From: Corynebacterium bouchesdurhonense
GTDB taxonomy: Bacteria; Actinomycetota; Actinomycetes; Mycobacteriales; Mycobacteriaceae
Direction of reading: 5' to 3'
DNA: 64,000 nucleotides
Assembly: GCF_900078305.2 (NCBI RefSeq)
Contig: NZ_LT546028.1
Span: 938,570-1,002,569 of the forward strand
Positions 56,814 to 64,000 of the stretch are shown in pieces. A program made the translations under genes and the position numbers. A model generated the notes under the pieces. The model had not been told where the DNA came from, ran no database searches, and saw only the letters and a list, made by a program, of their open reading frames with translations. Numbering within the stretch: the first letter of the stretch is position 1; each line of letters opens with the position of its first letter.

Positions 56814-57476
56814 TTAACCTTCGGTTAAGAAGCCCGTTACCTTCTCGGCCGCCGCGATCTCCTCAAGGCGCTCGGCTGGGCACAGGCCGGTGATAAGGAC
56901 CACCGAGCCACCCGCCGCCAGCGGCGCGAGCACACCGCGCTCGAACTCGGCGGCGCTGCCCCACGGCGGAACCAGGTAGCGCTCGGCGCCGATCTCCGGC
57001 AGGGCGAAGCGGGCCAGGTCGGTGCTCGGGCCGTAGTACTGGTCGCCGTAGAAGCGCACGGTGGGGCCGAAGTCGACGGTGCCCTCGGGAAGCTGCCCGC
57101 CTGCCTCGACCACGCCGCGGCCGAACGGGTCGTCCGAGACCACCACGCAATCCGGCACCGCGGAGAACCGGCCGGCGGCCTCCGGCGTGGTGAAGATGAC
57201 GGTGGGGGTGGCGAAGGGAGCGTCGAAAAGCGGAGAAAGCCCCGCGTTGTACGCGCCCAGCGCAATCACCGCGGACTGCCACGACGCGCCGAGGTCGATG
57301 CCCACCCGCGTGTCCGCGTCCGCCTCGAACTCCTCCACGAGCATGTTGGCTACCTTGTTCGCCCAGTTGTCCAGCGTCTGGGCCGAGAACTCCATCCGGG
57401 TGCCGCGGGCCTCGTCGTAGACGGTCAGGCGCGGGCTGGCCGGGTCGGTTCGCAGGAGCGGGGCGAGCATGTTCAT
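56814..57476 (-). CDS. TIGR03089 family protein (AMP-ligase-like N-terminal part)
   Basis: A 220-residue protein resembling the first half of acyl/acetate-CoA ligases (TRMEFSAQTLDNWANKVAN near 30, LGAYNAGLSPLFD near 75) without ATP-binding or catalytic motifs. Actinobacterial family TIGR03089, function unknown, usually beside the LCP gene as here. -10 TACGCT (57485-57490) is 8 bases before the ATG. A dispersed element (57220-57231) lies in it. Confidence 0.85.
   Translation of the reverse strand: MNMLAPLLRTDPASPRLTVYDEARGTRMEFSAQTLDNWANKVANMLVEEFEADADTRVGIDLGASWQSAVIALGAYNAGLSPLFDAPFATPTVIFTTPEAAGRFSAVPDCVVVSDDPFGRGVVEAGGQLPEGTVDFGPTVRFYGDQYYGPSTDLARFALPEIGAERYLVPPWGSAAEFERGVLAPLAAGGSVVLITGLCPAERLEEIAAAEKVTGFLTEG
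57220..57231 (+). repeat. GCGTCGRNAAGC element
   Basis: Core GCGTCGAAAAGC, then 7 bases and GCCCC (encoding PLFDAP on the gene strand). Confidence 0.6.
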
Positions 57477-57484
57477 GCCCGCCC

Positions 57485-57490
57485 AGCGTA
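57485..57490 (-). promoter_or_regulatory. -10 TACGCT of the TIGR03089 gene, leaderless
   Basis: Minus-strand TACGCT, 8 bases from the ATG at 57476. Confidence 0.5.
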
Positions 57491-57496
57491 GACCAC

Positions 57497-59077
57497 TTAA
57501 TTCACGCAACGCGGGCCCGTGCCGCCCGCGGTTATCTCCGGCGGGGTCTCCGCCACGCCGAAGTCCTCGCCCGGGGTGCCCACCGGTGCCGCCGTGGTGG
57601 TCGCGGCGGCGCTGGTCACGGCGGCGGGGCCGCGGTAGTCATCCGCCACGACCACGATGATGCTGCCGGGCTCGAGGTTCTGGTTGGCCGTGACCGGCAG
57701 GCCGCCGAGGCGCCCCGCCAGCTCCACCGCGGCCGGGTCCGTGGCCGTGGGGGCAACGATCTGGGACTGGGAGTAGATGCCCTCCATAGCGTTGGACACC
57801 TCCGCCACCGTCACCCCCATGGCCTTGAGGTGGTCACCCACCGCGCCGGCCTGGCCGGGGCGCCCGCCCGCGTTGAGCACGTACGCCTCCGCCGGCGCCA
57901 GTTCCGGCGCGGCCTCGGCCGCAGTGGTGGTCTCCGGGGCCTCCTCCACGGGCGCGACCACGCTTTCCATGTACTGGTGCACCTGGCCGACGTCCACGGT
58001 GATGATGGACTCGCCGTAATCGCCGACGCCGTTGACGGAGGTCACCGGGATGGTGGAGAACGTCACGTTGCCGCCAGCGAGGCCCGACATCTGCTGTGCG
58101 AACGCCATGATGTCCCACCCCTGGTCGAGCGTGACGGAGCGCTCGGCGGCGCTGGCGAGGTCGCGCAGTCGCGCGGGGTTGGTCAGCGTGCCCGCGGAGA
58201 GCACCTTCTGCACCAGCGATGCCATGTACGCCTGCTGGCGCACGATGCGGTCTAGGTCGCCGCGGGGCAGGTCGTGGCGCTGGCGCACGAAGGACAGGGC
58301 CTGCGCGCCGTTGAGGGTCTGCTCGCCCGCGGGGAAGTTCGCGCCGGACAGCGGCTCGTTGACAGCCTCGTTCAGGCAGACGTCCACGCCGCCCACCGCG
58401 TCGGTCATCAGCACAAACCCGAGCAGGCCCACCTGGGCGTAGTGGTCCACCTCCACGCCGGTTAAGTCCGCCACCGCGTCGATGAGCCCCTCCTGCCCCG
58501 CGCGCGCGACCTGCTGCTCGAGCTGCTTGCCGGGGTTCATGCCGCCCTCGGTGAGCTCGGCGCGCTTCGCCTCGGCGTGGGCGGCGTAGACGCCGTTGAT
58601 TTTCAGGTTGCCGTAGTCCTCGGTGTGCACGTAGGTGTCGCGGGGGATGGACACGGCGGTGGCTCGGGAGCCGTCCTCCGGCACGCGCAAAACCATGATC
58701 GTGTCCGTATTAATCTCGCCGTCGGAGACGCCGGCGTTCAACCGCGCGAGTTCGGCCTCGGACAGGGGGTTGCCCTGGGCGTCGGTGCGCGAGTCGGAGC
58801 CGACGAGGAGGATGTCCACGGCCCCGTCGAGGGTGTCCTCGCCGCCGGTGCCGGCACCCTTGCCGGACTTGCGGGGGGAGGTGATGTGCAGGTCCGAGGC
58901 GCTGAGCTGATTGCCTAGCCTGCCGACGGCCGCGTACCCAACGCCACTGACAATGAGAATCAGTGCCGAGGCGAACGCCAGGGCGGACTTGACCACAGGG
59001 TGCCCGGACTGGCTGATATCGCGAACCCGGGAGGGGGCCGGCTGGATGTCGCGGGCGCGCCTGTAGTTGTCGGTCAC
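57497..59077 (-). CDS. lcpA: LytR-CpsA-Psr (LCP) cell-wall polymer ligase
   Basis: Transfers arabinogalactan from its lipid carrier to peptidoglycan at the outer membrane face. The 526-residue protein has a cytoplasmic N-terminus, one membrane segment (about 30-50), the LCP domain (about 88-300) with the pyrophosphate-binding Asp/Arg residues in GSDSRTD, SIPRDTYV and RQRHDLPRGDLDR, and a C-terminal LytR_C domain (about 400-480) with a Thr/Ala-rich end. GTG start with -10 TATACT (59086-59091) 8 bases upstream. Related to Rv3267/CpsA-like proteins at the same position in mycobacteria. Confidence 0.93.
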   Translation of the reverse strand: MTDNYRRARDIQPAPSRVRDISQSGHPVVKSALAFASALILIVSGVGYAAVGRLGNQLSASDLHITSPRKSGKGAGTGGEDTLDGAVDILLVGSDSRTDAQGNPLSEAELARLNAGVSDGEINTDTIMVLRVPEDGSRATAVSIPRDTYVHTEDYGNLKINGVYAAHAEAKRAELTEGGMNPGKQLEQQVARAGQEGLIDAVADLTGVEVDHYAQVGLLGFVLMTDAVGGVDVCLNEAVNEPLSGANFPAGEQTLNGAQALSFVRQRHDLPRGDLDRIVRQQAYMASLVQKVLSAGTLTNPARLRDLASAAERSVTLDQGWDIMAFAQQMSGLAGGNVTFSTIPVTSVNGVGDYGESIITVDVGQVHQYMESVVAPVEEAPETTTAAEAAPELAPAEAYVLNAGGRPGQAGAVGDHLKAMGVTVAEVSNAMEGIYSQSQIVAPTATDPAAVELAGRLGGLPVTANQNLEPGSIIVVVADDYRGPAAVTSAAATTTAAPVGTPGEDFGVAETPPEITAGGTGPRCVN

Positions 59078-59085
59078 AGCGGGTG

Positions 59086-59091
59086 AGTATA
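59086..59091 (-). promoter_or_regulatory. -10 TATACT of the LCP gene, leaderless
   Basis: Minus-strand TATACT, 8 bases from the GTG at 59077. Confidence 0.6.
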
Positions 59092-59181
59092 CGGCACAGG
59101 TCAGGCGGGTTGAGCTGTCGCGGCGCGTTCGCGCGCGCCTGCCGGGCCGGGCCGTTTGCGCTGGGTATGCTGTGGCGCATT

Positions 59182-60090
59182 GTGACGAACGCTCAACATG
59201 TACCCGCCCCGCTCGCCGTGGTGGCGGTGACCTATTCGCCGGGGCCCCACCTGGGCGCCCTGCTCGACTCGCTCGAGGCGGCCACGCGGCAGCCGACGCT
59301 TATGGTGTGCGCCGACAACGGCTCCACCGACGGCGTGCCGCAGCGCGCGGCCGCCGAGCGCGAGGGCGTGGAGTTCATGGCGACGGGCGGCAACATCGGC
59401 TACGGCGCGGCCATCAACGCCGCCGCGGCTCAGCTGCGCGCGCGGCGCGGGCGCGGGGAGATCGACCAGGAGTTCTTCCTCATCGTCAACCCGGACGTCA
59501 CCTTCACCCCAGGCAGCCTGGACGAGCTGCTGCGGTGCGCCCGCAGCGCCCCGCGCGCCGGGGCGGCCGGCCCGCGCATCGAGGAGGCGGACGGGTCGGC
59601 TTACCCCAGCGCCCGCGAACTGCCCAGCCTCATCACCGGCACCGGCCACGCCCTGCTGAGCGGCGTGTGGCCGTCGAACCCGTTCACCGCCAAGTACAAG
59701 GCCGGCGCGGACATGGACACGCAGCGCACCGCCGGGTGGCTCTCCGGCGCGTGCCTGCTGGTGCGGTGGGAGGCGTTCGACGCCGTCGGCGGCTTCGACG
59801 AGCGCTACTTCATGTACCTGGAGGACGTGGATCTGGGCGACCGCCTCGGCCGCGCGGGGTGGGACAACCTGTACTGCCCCTCCTCCGTCATCCTGCACGA
59901 CCAGGGCCACGCCGCGAACAAGGCCTCCCGCGTCACCGTGCCGGCGCACCACGATTCCGCGTACCGGTACCAGCGCGACCGCCACCCGCGGTGGTGGCAG
60001 GCACCCTTGCGGCTGGCGCTGTGGGGCGGTCTGAAGGTAAGGGGCGCGGTCTCATTGGGGCGTCGACAAGCACATGCCCGAGAAAGGTGA
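59182..60090 (+). CDS. wbbL: WbbL-type rhamnosyltransferase
   Basis: GT2 glycosyltransferase predicted to add L-rhamnose to GlcNAc-PP-decaprenol, the arabinogalactan linker. The 302-residue protein has VTYSPG, ADNGSTDGVP near 42, NPDVTF near 97 and the ED motif DERYFMYLEDVDL near 210. The GTG at 59182 is preferred: TATGCT (59166-59171) overlaps the other candidate ATG at 59167 and serves as its -10. Its end carries a dispersed element (60060-60071), five codons before the stop of the gene. Confidence 0.9.
   Translation: MTNAQHVPAPLAVVAVTYSPGPHLGALLDSLEAATRQPTLMVCADNGSTDGVPQRAAAEREGVEFMATGGNIGYGAAINAAAAQLRARRGRGEIDQEFFLIVNPDVTFTPGSLDELLRCARSAPRAGAAGPRIEEADGSAYPSARELPSLITGTGHALLSGVWPSNPFTAKYKAGADMDTQRTAGWLSGACLLVRWEAFDAVGGFDERYFMYLEDVDLGDRLGRAGWDNLYCPSSVILHDQGHAANKASRVTVPAHHDSAYRYQRDRHPRWWQAPLRLALWGGLKVRGAVSLGRRQAHARER
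60060..60071 (+). repeat. GCGTCGRNAAGC element at the wbbL end
   Basis: Core GCGTCGACAAGC, then ACAT and GCCC; arms GGGC/GCCC pair. It codes for the last residues of WbbL (RRQAHA). Confidence 0.75.
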
Positions 60091-60095
60091 AACGA

Positions 60096-61190
60096 ATGGT
60101 TGAACACAACGCGGCGCGGGCCGCGGAGACGGACGCGGTGATCCTGGTCGGCGGGCAGGGCACGCGCCTGCGCCCGCTGACCGTCTCCACCCCGAAGCCG
60201 ATGCTGCCCACCGCCGGGCACCCGTTCCTGAGCCACCTCCTGGCGCGCATCGCGGCGGCCGGGATGAAGCATGTGGTGCTGGGCACGTCGTACAAGGCGG
60301 AGGTGTTCGAGGAGTACTTCGGCGACGGCTCGGAGCTCGGCCTTGAGATCGAGTACGTGGTGGAGGAGGAGGCGCTGGGCACGGGCGGCGCGATCCGCAA
60401 CGTGTACGACAAGCTGCGCTTCGACACGGCGATGGTGTTCAACGGCGACGTCCTTTCCGGCGCTGACCTGGGCGCGATCCTGCGCACGCACGCCGAGGGC
60501 GACGCCGACGTGACGCTGCACCTGGTGCGGGTGCCGGACCCGCGCGCGTTCGGCTCTGTGCCCACGGACGCCGACGGGCGCGTGCTCGCGTTCCTGGAGA
60601 AGACGGAGGATCCGCCGACGGACCAGATCAACGCGGGCTGCTACGTGTTCAAGCGCTCGGTGATCGCGGACATCCCGGCCGGCCGGGTGGTGTCCGTGGA
60701 GCGCGAGGTGTTTCCGGGCCTGCTTTCCGACGGAGCCCGCGTGCTCGGCCACGTCGATTCCTCCTACTGGCGGGACATGGGCCGGCCGAGCGACTTCGTG
60801 CAGGGCTCCTCGGACCTGGTGCGCGGCATCGCGTACTCGCCGTTGCTGGAGGGCAAGACGGGCGAGTGCCTGGTGGACCCGTCGGCGGGCATCGCCGGCG
60901 GCGTGATCCTGGTGGGCGGCACGGTGGTGGGGCGCGGCTCCATCGTGGGCGCGGGTTCGCGCATCGACGACTCGGTGATCTTCGACGGCGTGACCATCGA
61001 GCCGGGTGCCGTGGTGCGCAACTCCATCATTGCGGCGGGCGCGACCATCGGCGCGAACGTGCGGATGCAGGACTGCGTGATCGGCGAGGGCGCCACCATC
61101 GGGGCGCGCTGCGAGCTGCAGGGCGGGATGCGCGTGTGGCCGGGCGTGGCCATCCCGGATTCGGGAGTGCGTTTTTCGCCGGATGCATAA
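60096..61190 (+). CDS. manB: Mannose-1-phosphate guanylyltransferase (ManB/RmlA2 type)
   Basis: Makes GDP-mannose for glycans such as lipoarabinomannan. The 364-residue protein has the nucleotidyltransferase loop GGQGTRLRPLT (near 18) with KPMLPTAG, the metal-binding FNGDVL near 115, and a left-handed beta-helix of hexapeptide repeats at about 265-350 (VGRGSIVGAGSRIDDSV). Matches mycobacterial Rv3264c at the same position. ATG follows GAAAGGTGA; five bases after wbbL. Confidence 0.9.
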   Translation: MVEHNAARAAETDAVILVGGQGTRLRPLTVSTPKPMLPTAGHPFLSHLLARIAAAGMKHVVLGTSYKAEVFEEYFGDGSELGLEIEYVVEEEALGTGGAIRNVYDKLRFDTAMVFNGDVLSGADLGAILRTHAEGDADVTLHLVRVPDPRAFGSVPTDADGRVLAFLEKTEDPPTDQINAGCYVFKRSVIADIPAGRVVSVEREVFPGLLSDGARVLGHVDSSYWRDMGRPSDFVQGSSDLVRGIAYSPLLEGKTGECLVDPSAGIAGGVILVGGTVVGRGSIVGAGSRIDDSVIFDGVTIEPGAVVRNSIIAAGATIGANVRMQDCVIGEGATIGARCELQGGMRVWPGVAIPDSGVRFSPDA

Positions 61191-61462
61191 GCGACACGCG
61201 AAAACGGGAAACTAGTTGCTCCGGCGGGTTGCGCCCACAACATGTAGTACCCCCGCTACCCACCCCCGAAACGGCGGGCCTGAAACTGGTGTGACGCATG
61301 TGACGGGCCGCCTGGGAATCCGTCCCAAATGTTGCGCGATGCGGCCGTCGAGGTTGCGGCTATTTAGGGGCCCAGTGTTGAATCGCAAGCGTGTAAGTCG
61401 CAGCGGTGAGTCGCCGCGGCATCAGGGAAATGACGGCAACGGAGCAAGGAAGGGTGCGGACA

Positions 61463-61753
61463 ATGGGCGATGACGCAATCCTCCGCGGCGCGGCCGCGGG
61501 AGGTATGACCCTGGACGAACTGTTCGGCACCGTTGAGCAGGAGTGGCAGGATCAGGCGCTGTGCGCCCAGACTGACCCGGAGGCCTTCTTTCCGGAGAAG
61601 GGCGGCTCCACCCGCGAGGCGAAGCGCATCTGCAAGGCCTGCGCGGTGCGAGACGAGTGTCTGGAGTACGCGCTCGAGCACGACGAGCGCTTCGGCATCT
61701 GGGGTGGCCTCTCCGACCGTGAGCGCCGCCGCCTGAAAAAGCAGCTCGGCTAG
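61463..61753 (+). CDS. whcD: WhiB-family regulator WhcD (WhiB2)
   Basis: Iron-sulfur transcription factor needed for cell division in relatives. The 96-residue protein has the four cluster Cys (ALCAQ near 33, ICKAC near 57-60, DECLEY near 66) and the GIWGG turn with a basic tail ERRRLKKQ. ATG at 61463 follows AGGAAGG at good spacing; ATG at 61430 and GTG at 61406 are alternatives. It has a long leader (about 270 bases after manB, no gene in it), so post-transcriptional or multi-site control is likely. Confidence 0.92.
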   Translation: MGDDAILRGAAAGGMTLDELFGTVEQEWQDQALCAQTDPEAFFPEKGGSTREAKRICKACAVRDECLEYALEHDERFGIWGGLSDRERRRLKKQLG

Positions 61754-61781
61754 GGCTGCCCCGCGCGCTCACCGGTCCGGT

Positions 61782-62267
61782 TTACCAGGGGAAATCGGGG
61801 TTGATGTCGCTGGGGTCCAGGTTCAGGTAGTTGGCCACCAAGCCCGTCAGGATCCACTCCACCAGCTCGGCGCGCTCCTCGGTTGTGCGCGCCCGCTGCT
61901 CCACCGGGCGGCGGAACACTACCAGCCTGGCACGCGTCGGGTTGCCGAGCCGGTCCACGCCCGCGGCGAGTACGCGCCCCAGGGGCACGGGGCCGTCGGC
62001 CACCACCTCGTCCGGCAGCACCGCGGCGTCGGCCCGCAGGCGCATGCGGGGGATGGTGTCCACCGCCAAGTCCACGCCGGAGAGCTGCTCGAAGTAGGCG
62101 TTGTGCAGCGGCGCGTACATCTCTAGCACCAGCTGGTCGAACGCCATGGAGCGCGTGCGGTAACGGGGCACACCCACGGGCATCAGCGGGCCCCGGGCGC
62201 CGCGGCCGTGGCGGTCGCGGGCGGGCCTGAGGTGCAGCGGCTCGCCGCCGGGGGAGGGGGTGCGCAT
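61782..62267 (-). CDS. Metallopeptidase-fold family protein without HExxH
   Basis: A 161-residue protein of the family found beside whiB2 in actinobacteria (as Rv3259), assigned to the zincin-like superfamily, with VVFRRPVEQRARTTEE near 108 and LDPSDINPDFPW at the end. The zinc motif HExxH is not present, so catalysis is doubtful. Convergent with whcD. -10 TATGAT (62276-62281) is 8 bases before the ATG. Confidence 0.8.
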   Translation of the reverse strand: MRTPSPGGEPLHLRPARDRHGRGARGPLMPVGVPRYRTRSMAFDQLVLEMYAPLHNAYFEQLSGVDLAVDTIPRMRLRADAAVLPDEVVADGPVPLGRVLAAGVDRLGNPTRARLVVFRRPVEQRARTTEERAELVEWILTGLVANYLNLDPSDINPDFPW

Positions 62268-62275
62268 GGCGGTTG

Positions 62276-62281
62276 ATCATA
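62276..62281 (-). promoter_or_regulatory. -10 TATGAT, leaderless, of the metallopeptidase-like gene
   Basis: Minus-strand TATGAT, 8 bases from the ATG at 62267. Confidence 0.55.
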
Positions 62282-62347
62282 GGTCTGCGTGGCCGGGCGG
62301 AGGGTGGGGCGCGCCGCGTCGCGTCGCCAAAAACTCAACCTCGGGTT

Positions 62348-62353
62348 TAGACT
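62348..62353 (+). promoter_or_regulatory. -10 TAGACT of the DUF3499 gene, leaderless
   Basis: TAGACT, then 8 bases and the GTG at 62362. Confidence 0.6.
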
Positions 62354-62361
62354 TGCGAGTC

Positions 62362-62853
62362 GTGAGTACGTTCCGTCGTTGTTGCCGCCCGGGCTGCGGC
62401 CGCCCAGCTGTGGCCACGCTCGTGTACGCCTACGCGGAATCCACCGCGGTGATCGGCCCGTTGGCCCCCGCGCCGGATCCGCACGCCTGGGATTTGTGCG
62501 AGCGCCACTCCGCCCACATCACCGCCCCCGTGGGCTGGGAACTCGTGCGCGTGGAGCAGGTGGACATCACCGACGACGAGCTCGAGGCGATGGACGAGGA
62601 AGACCTCACCGCCCTCGCCCAGGCCGTGCGCGAGGCGGGCCGCGTGACCACCGGCCTGGTGGACACCTCGAAGGACCCGATCGAGTACGGCGCGGCGCAC
62701 GACTTCAACGACCCGGAGACCTCCAACCACCCCGTGCACCGCACCAAGCGGGTGGAGGAGCAGGCGGCGGCGCAGAAGGCGGCGCGCCGCTCCCACCTGC
62801 GCGTGGTGCCGGAGCCGGGCGCAGAGCCGGGCACGGACCCGGGCGCGAACTAA
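62362..62853 (+). CDS. DUF3499 protein with N-terminal Cys cluster
   Basis: A 163-residue protein: CCRPGCGRPAVATLVY near the start and CERHSAH near 50 form a likely zinc ribbon; the rest is acidic and ends in a Glu/Pro-rich tail. Conserved actinobacterial family between whiB2 and the phosphomannomutase gene (as Rv3258c). Function unknown. The stop TAA is also the start of the next gene's -10. Confidence 0.87.
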   Translation: MSTFRRCCRPGCGRPAVATLVYAYAESTAVIGPLAPAPDPHAWDLCERHSAHITAPVGWELVRVEQVDITDDELEAMDEEDLTALAQAVREAGRVTTGLVDTSKDPIEYGAAHDFNDPETSNHPVHRTKRVEEQAAAQKAARRSHLRVVPEPGAEPGTDPGAN

Positions 62854-62856
62854 GCT
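62851..62856 (+). promoter_or_regulatory. -10 TAAGCT of the phosphomannomutase gene, leaderless
   Basis: TAAGCT includes the DUF3499 stop codon and lies 7 bases before the ATG at 62864. Confidence 0.6.
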
Positions 62857-62863
62857 AGCCGGC

Positions 62864-64000
62864 ATGGCAGCAACAGAACCAGACGTGCTTGACAAGGTCA
62901 TCAAGGCCTACGACATCCGCGGCGTGGTCGGCGAAACCATCGACGCGGACTTCACCCGCCGCGCCGGCGCCGCGTTCGCGCACATCCTGCGCCGCGAGGG
63001 CGAGACCGCCATCGCCGTCGGCCACGACATGCGCCCCTCCTCCCCGGAGCTCGCGGCCGCGTTCGCGGAGGGCGCCGCGTCCCAGGGCCTGGACGTGATC
63101 GAACTTGGCCTGACCTCCACCGACGAGCTGTACTTCGCCGCCGGCACGCTAGCTTGCGCGGGCGCTATGTTCACCGCCTCGCACAACCCGGCCCAGTACA
63201 ACGGCATCAAGCTGTGCCGCGCAGGTGCCACGCCGGTCTCCACGGACACGGGCCTCGCGGAGATCAAGCAATTGCTTGTCGACGCCCCCTTGGAGCCCGC
63301 GGCCGAGCAAGGGAGCGTCGAGAAGCGAAATGTGCTCCCTGATTACGCGGCGTTCCTGCGCCAACTGGTGCCAGTGCCCGCGAACCGCGCGCTGACGGTG
63401 GCGGTGGACGCCGCGAACGGCATGGCCGGGCTGACTGTGCCGGCGGTGCTGGCGGACATGGACATCCGCCCGCTGTACTTCGAGCTCGACGGCACCTTCC
63501 CCAACCACGAGGCCAACCCGCTCGACCCGAAAAACCTCGAGGACCTGCGGCGCTTCACCGTGGAGCAGGGCGCGGACATCGGGCTCGCCTTCGACGGCGA
63601 CGCGGACCGCTGCTTTGTGGTGGACGAGCGCGGCGAGCCGGTGTCCCCCTCCGCGATCACGGCGCTGATTGCCGCGCGCACGCTGGAGCGCGAGCCGGGC
63701 GCGACCATCATCCACAACCTGATCACCTCCCGCGCCGTGCCGGAGACGGTGGAGGAGCTCGGCGGCACTGCGGTGCGCACGCGCGTGGGGCACTCCTACA
63801 TCAAGGCGGAGATGGCGTCGCGCGGCGCGCTGTTCGGCGGCGAGCACTCCGCCCACTACTACTTCGCCGACTTCTTCAACGCGGATTCCGGCCTGGTGGC
63901 GGCGTTGCACGTTCTTGCGGCGCTGGCTGAGCAGGACGCGCCGCTCTCCGAGCTGATGGCACAGTTTGAGCGCTACGAAGCGTCCGGCGAGATCAACTCC
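62864..64000 (+). CDS. manB: Phosphomannomutase/phosphoglucomutase (N-terminal part, cut by window)
   Basis: Interconverts mannose-6-P and mannose-1-P for GDP-mannose. Visible are about 379 residues: active-site Ser106 in TASHNPAQYNG, metal loop FDGDADRC near 245 and sugar loop GGEHSAHYY near 325. The end lies beyond the window. Residues about 138-154, between the first and second domain, are coded by two dispersed elements and look like an insertion. As in C. glutamicum it closes the wbbL-whcD block; manB or pmmA are the names used for it. Confidence 0.93.
   Translation, partial: MAATEPDVLDKVIKAYDIRGVVGETIDADFTRRAGAAFAHILRREGETAIAVGHDMRPSSPELAAAFAEGAASQGLDVIELGLTSTDELYFAAGTLACAGAMFTASHNPAQYNGIKLCRAGATPVSTDTGLAEIKQLLVDAPLEPAAEQGSVEKRNVLPDYAAFLRQLVPVPANRALTVAVDAANGMAGLTVPAVLADMDIRPLYFELDGTFPNHEANPLDPKNLEDLRRFTVEQGADIGLAFDGDADRCFVVDERGEPVSPSAITALIAARTLEREPGATIIHNLITSRAVPETVEELGGTAVRTRVGHSYIKAEMASRGALFGGEHSAHYYFADFFNADSGLVAALHVLAALAEQDAPLSELMAQFERYEASGEINS
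63274..63285 (-). repeat. GCGTCGRNAAGC element, left arm of an inverted pair
   Basis: Minus-strand GCGTCGACAAGC in the phosphomannomutase gene (LLVDAP). Bases 63274-63292 match the reverse complement of 63308-63326 at 17 of 19 positions. Confidence 0.75.
63315..63326 (+). repeat. GCGTCGRNAAGC element, right arm of an inverted pair
   Basis: Core GCGTCGAGAAGC, then 7 bases and GCTCC. Its own arms AGGGAGC (63310-63316) and GCTCCCT (63334-63340) pair perfectly over 7 bases, a compensated change from GGGGC/GCCCC. Confidence 0.75.

Overview
The window is a high-GC actinobacterial chromosome segment, almost certainly from a Corynebacterium. The evidence is a monomeric isocitrate dehydrogenase, an arabinogalactan/mannan precursor block (WbbL-type rhamnosyltransferase, ManB-type nucleotidyltransferase, WhiB2/WhcD, DUF3499, phosphomannomutase), a fused AccBC with an AccE epsilon subunit, a PrpR-prpDBC methylcitrate locus and a trehalose-type ABC importer. 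From memory, the gene order closely follows the C. glutamicum icd-to-manB chromosome arc. Species cannot be fixed from sequence alone.

Layout. 1-0.3 kb: AT-richer edge with the end of a MacB-type ABC ATPase and a possible permease stub. 0.4-5 kb: icd, exonuclease III, bioB and the biotin synthase helper bsaP. 5-6.7 kb: GntR/YtrA-type regulator plus a two-gene ABC exporter. 6.7-15.6 kb: CAP protein, trpS, BrkB-like membrane protein, D,D-carboxypeptidase, TRIC channel, a conserved unknown, NlpC/P60 hydrolase pair, upp and an XRE regulator. 15.7-27.3 kb: M20 amidohydrolase, LpdA-like flavoprotein, prpR, prpDBC and pyruvate carboxylase. 27.3-36.8 kb: GNAT, secreted serine protease, accBC, sulfurtransferase, a Cj0069-family protein, a Q/Y/G-rich DUF4282 protein, DUF3151, maf, accE and accD. 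36.9-44.1 kb: a two-gene helicase-nuclease (AddAB-like) and small genes. 44.2-52 kb: unknown protein, large-subunit catalase, birA, PH-domain protein, budA, purK, purE, ydcF-like. 52-53.5 kb: DUF222/HNH gene next to an assembly artefact. 53.5-56.7 kb: trehalose-type importer. 56.8-64 kb: TIGR03089, LCP protein, and the cell-wall sugar genes.

Themes. Biotin links much of the window: BioB and BsaP make it, BirA attaches it, and pyruvate carboxylase and the AccBC/AccD/AccE complex use it. Propionate catabolism (PrpDBC) joins the same central metabolism as Icd and Pyc. Many genes have a TANNNT hexamer 6-8 bases before the start codon, which implies widespread leaderless transcription.

Main unexplained signal. 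A short bipartite element, GCGTCGRNAAGC followed after 3-7 bases by GCYCC and often flanked by complementary arms, recurs about 25 times on both strands, in genes and between them. I know of no description of it. Two stretches (23.6-23.8 kb and 52.0-52.23 kb) look like sequencing or assembly artefacts; the second contains a degraded Nextera/P7 adapter.
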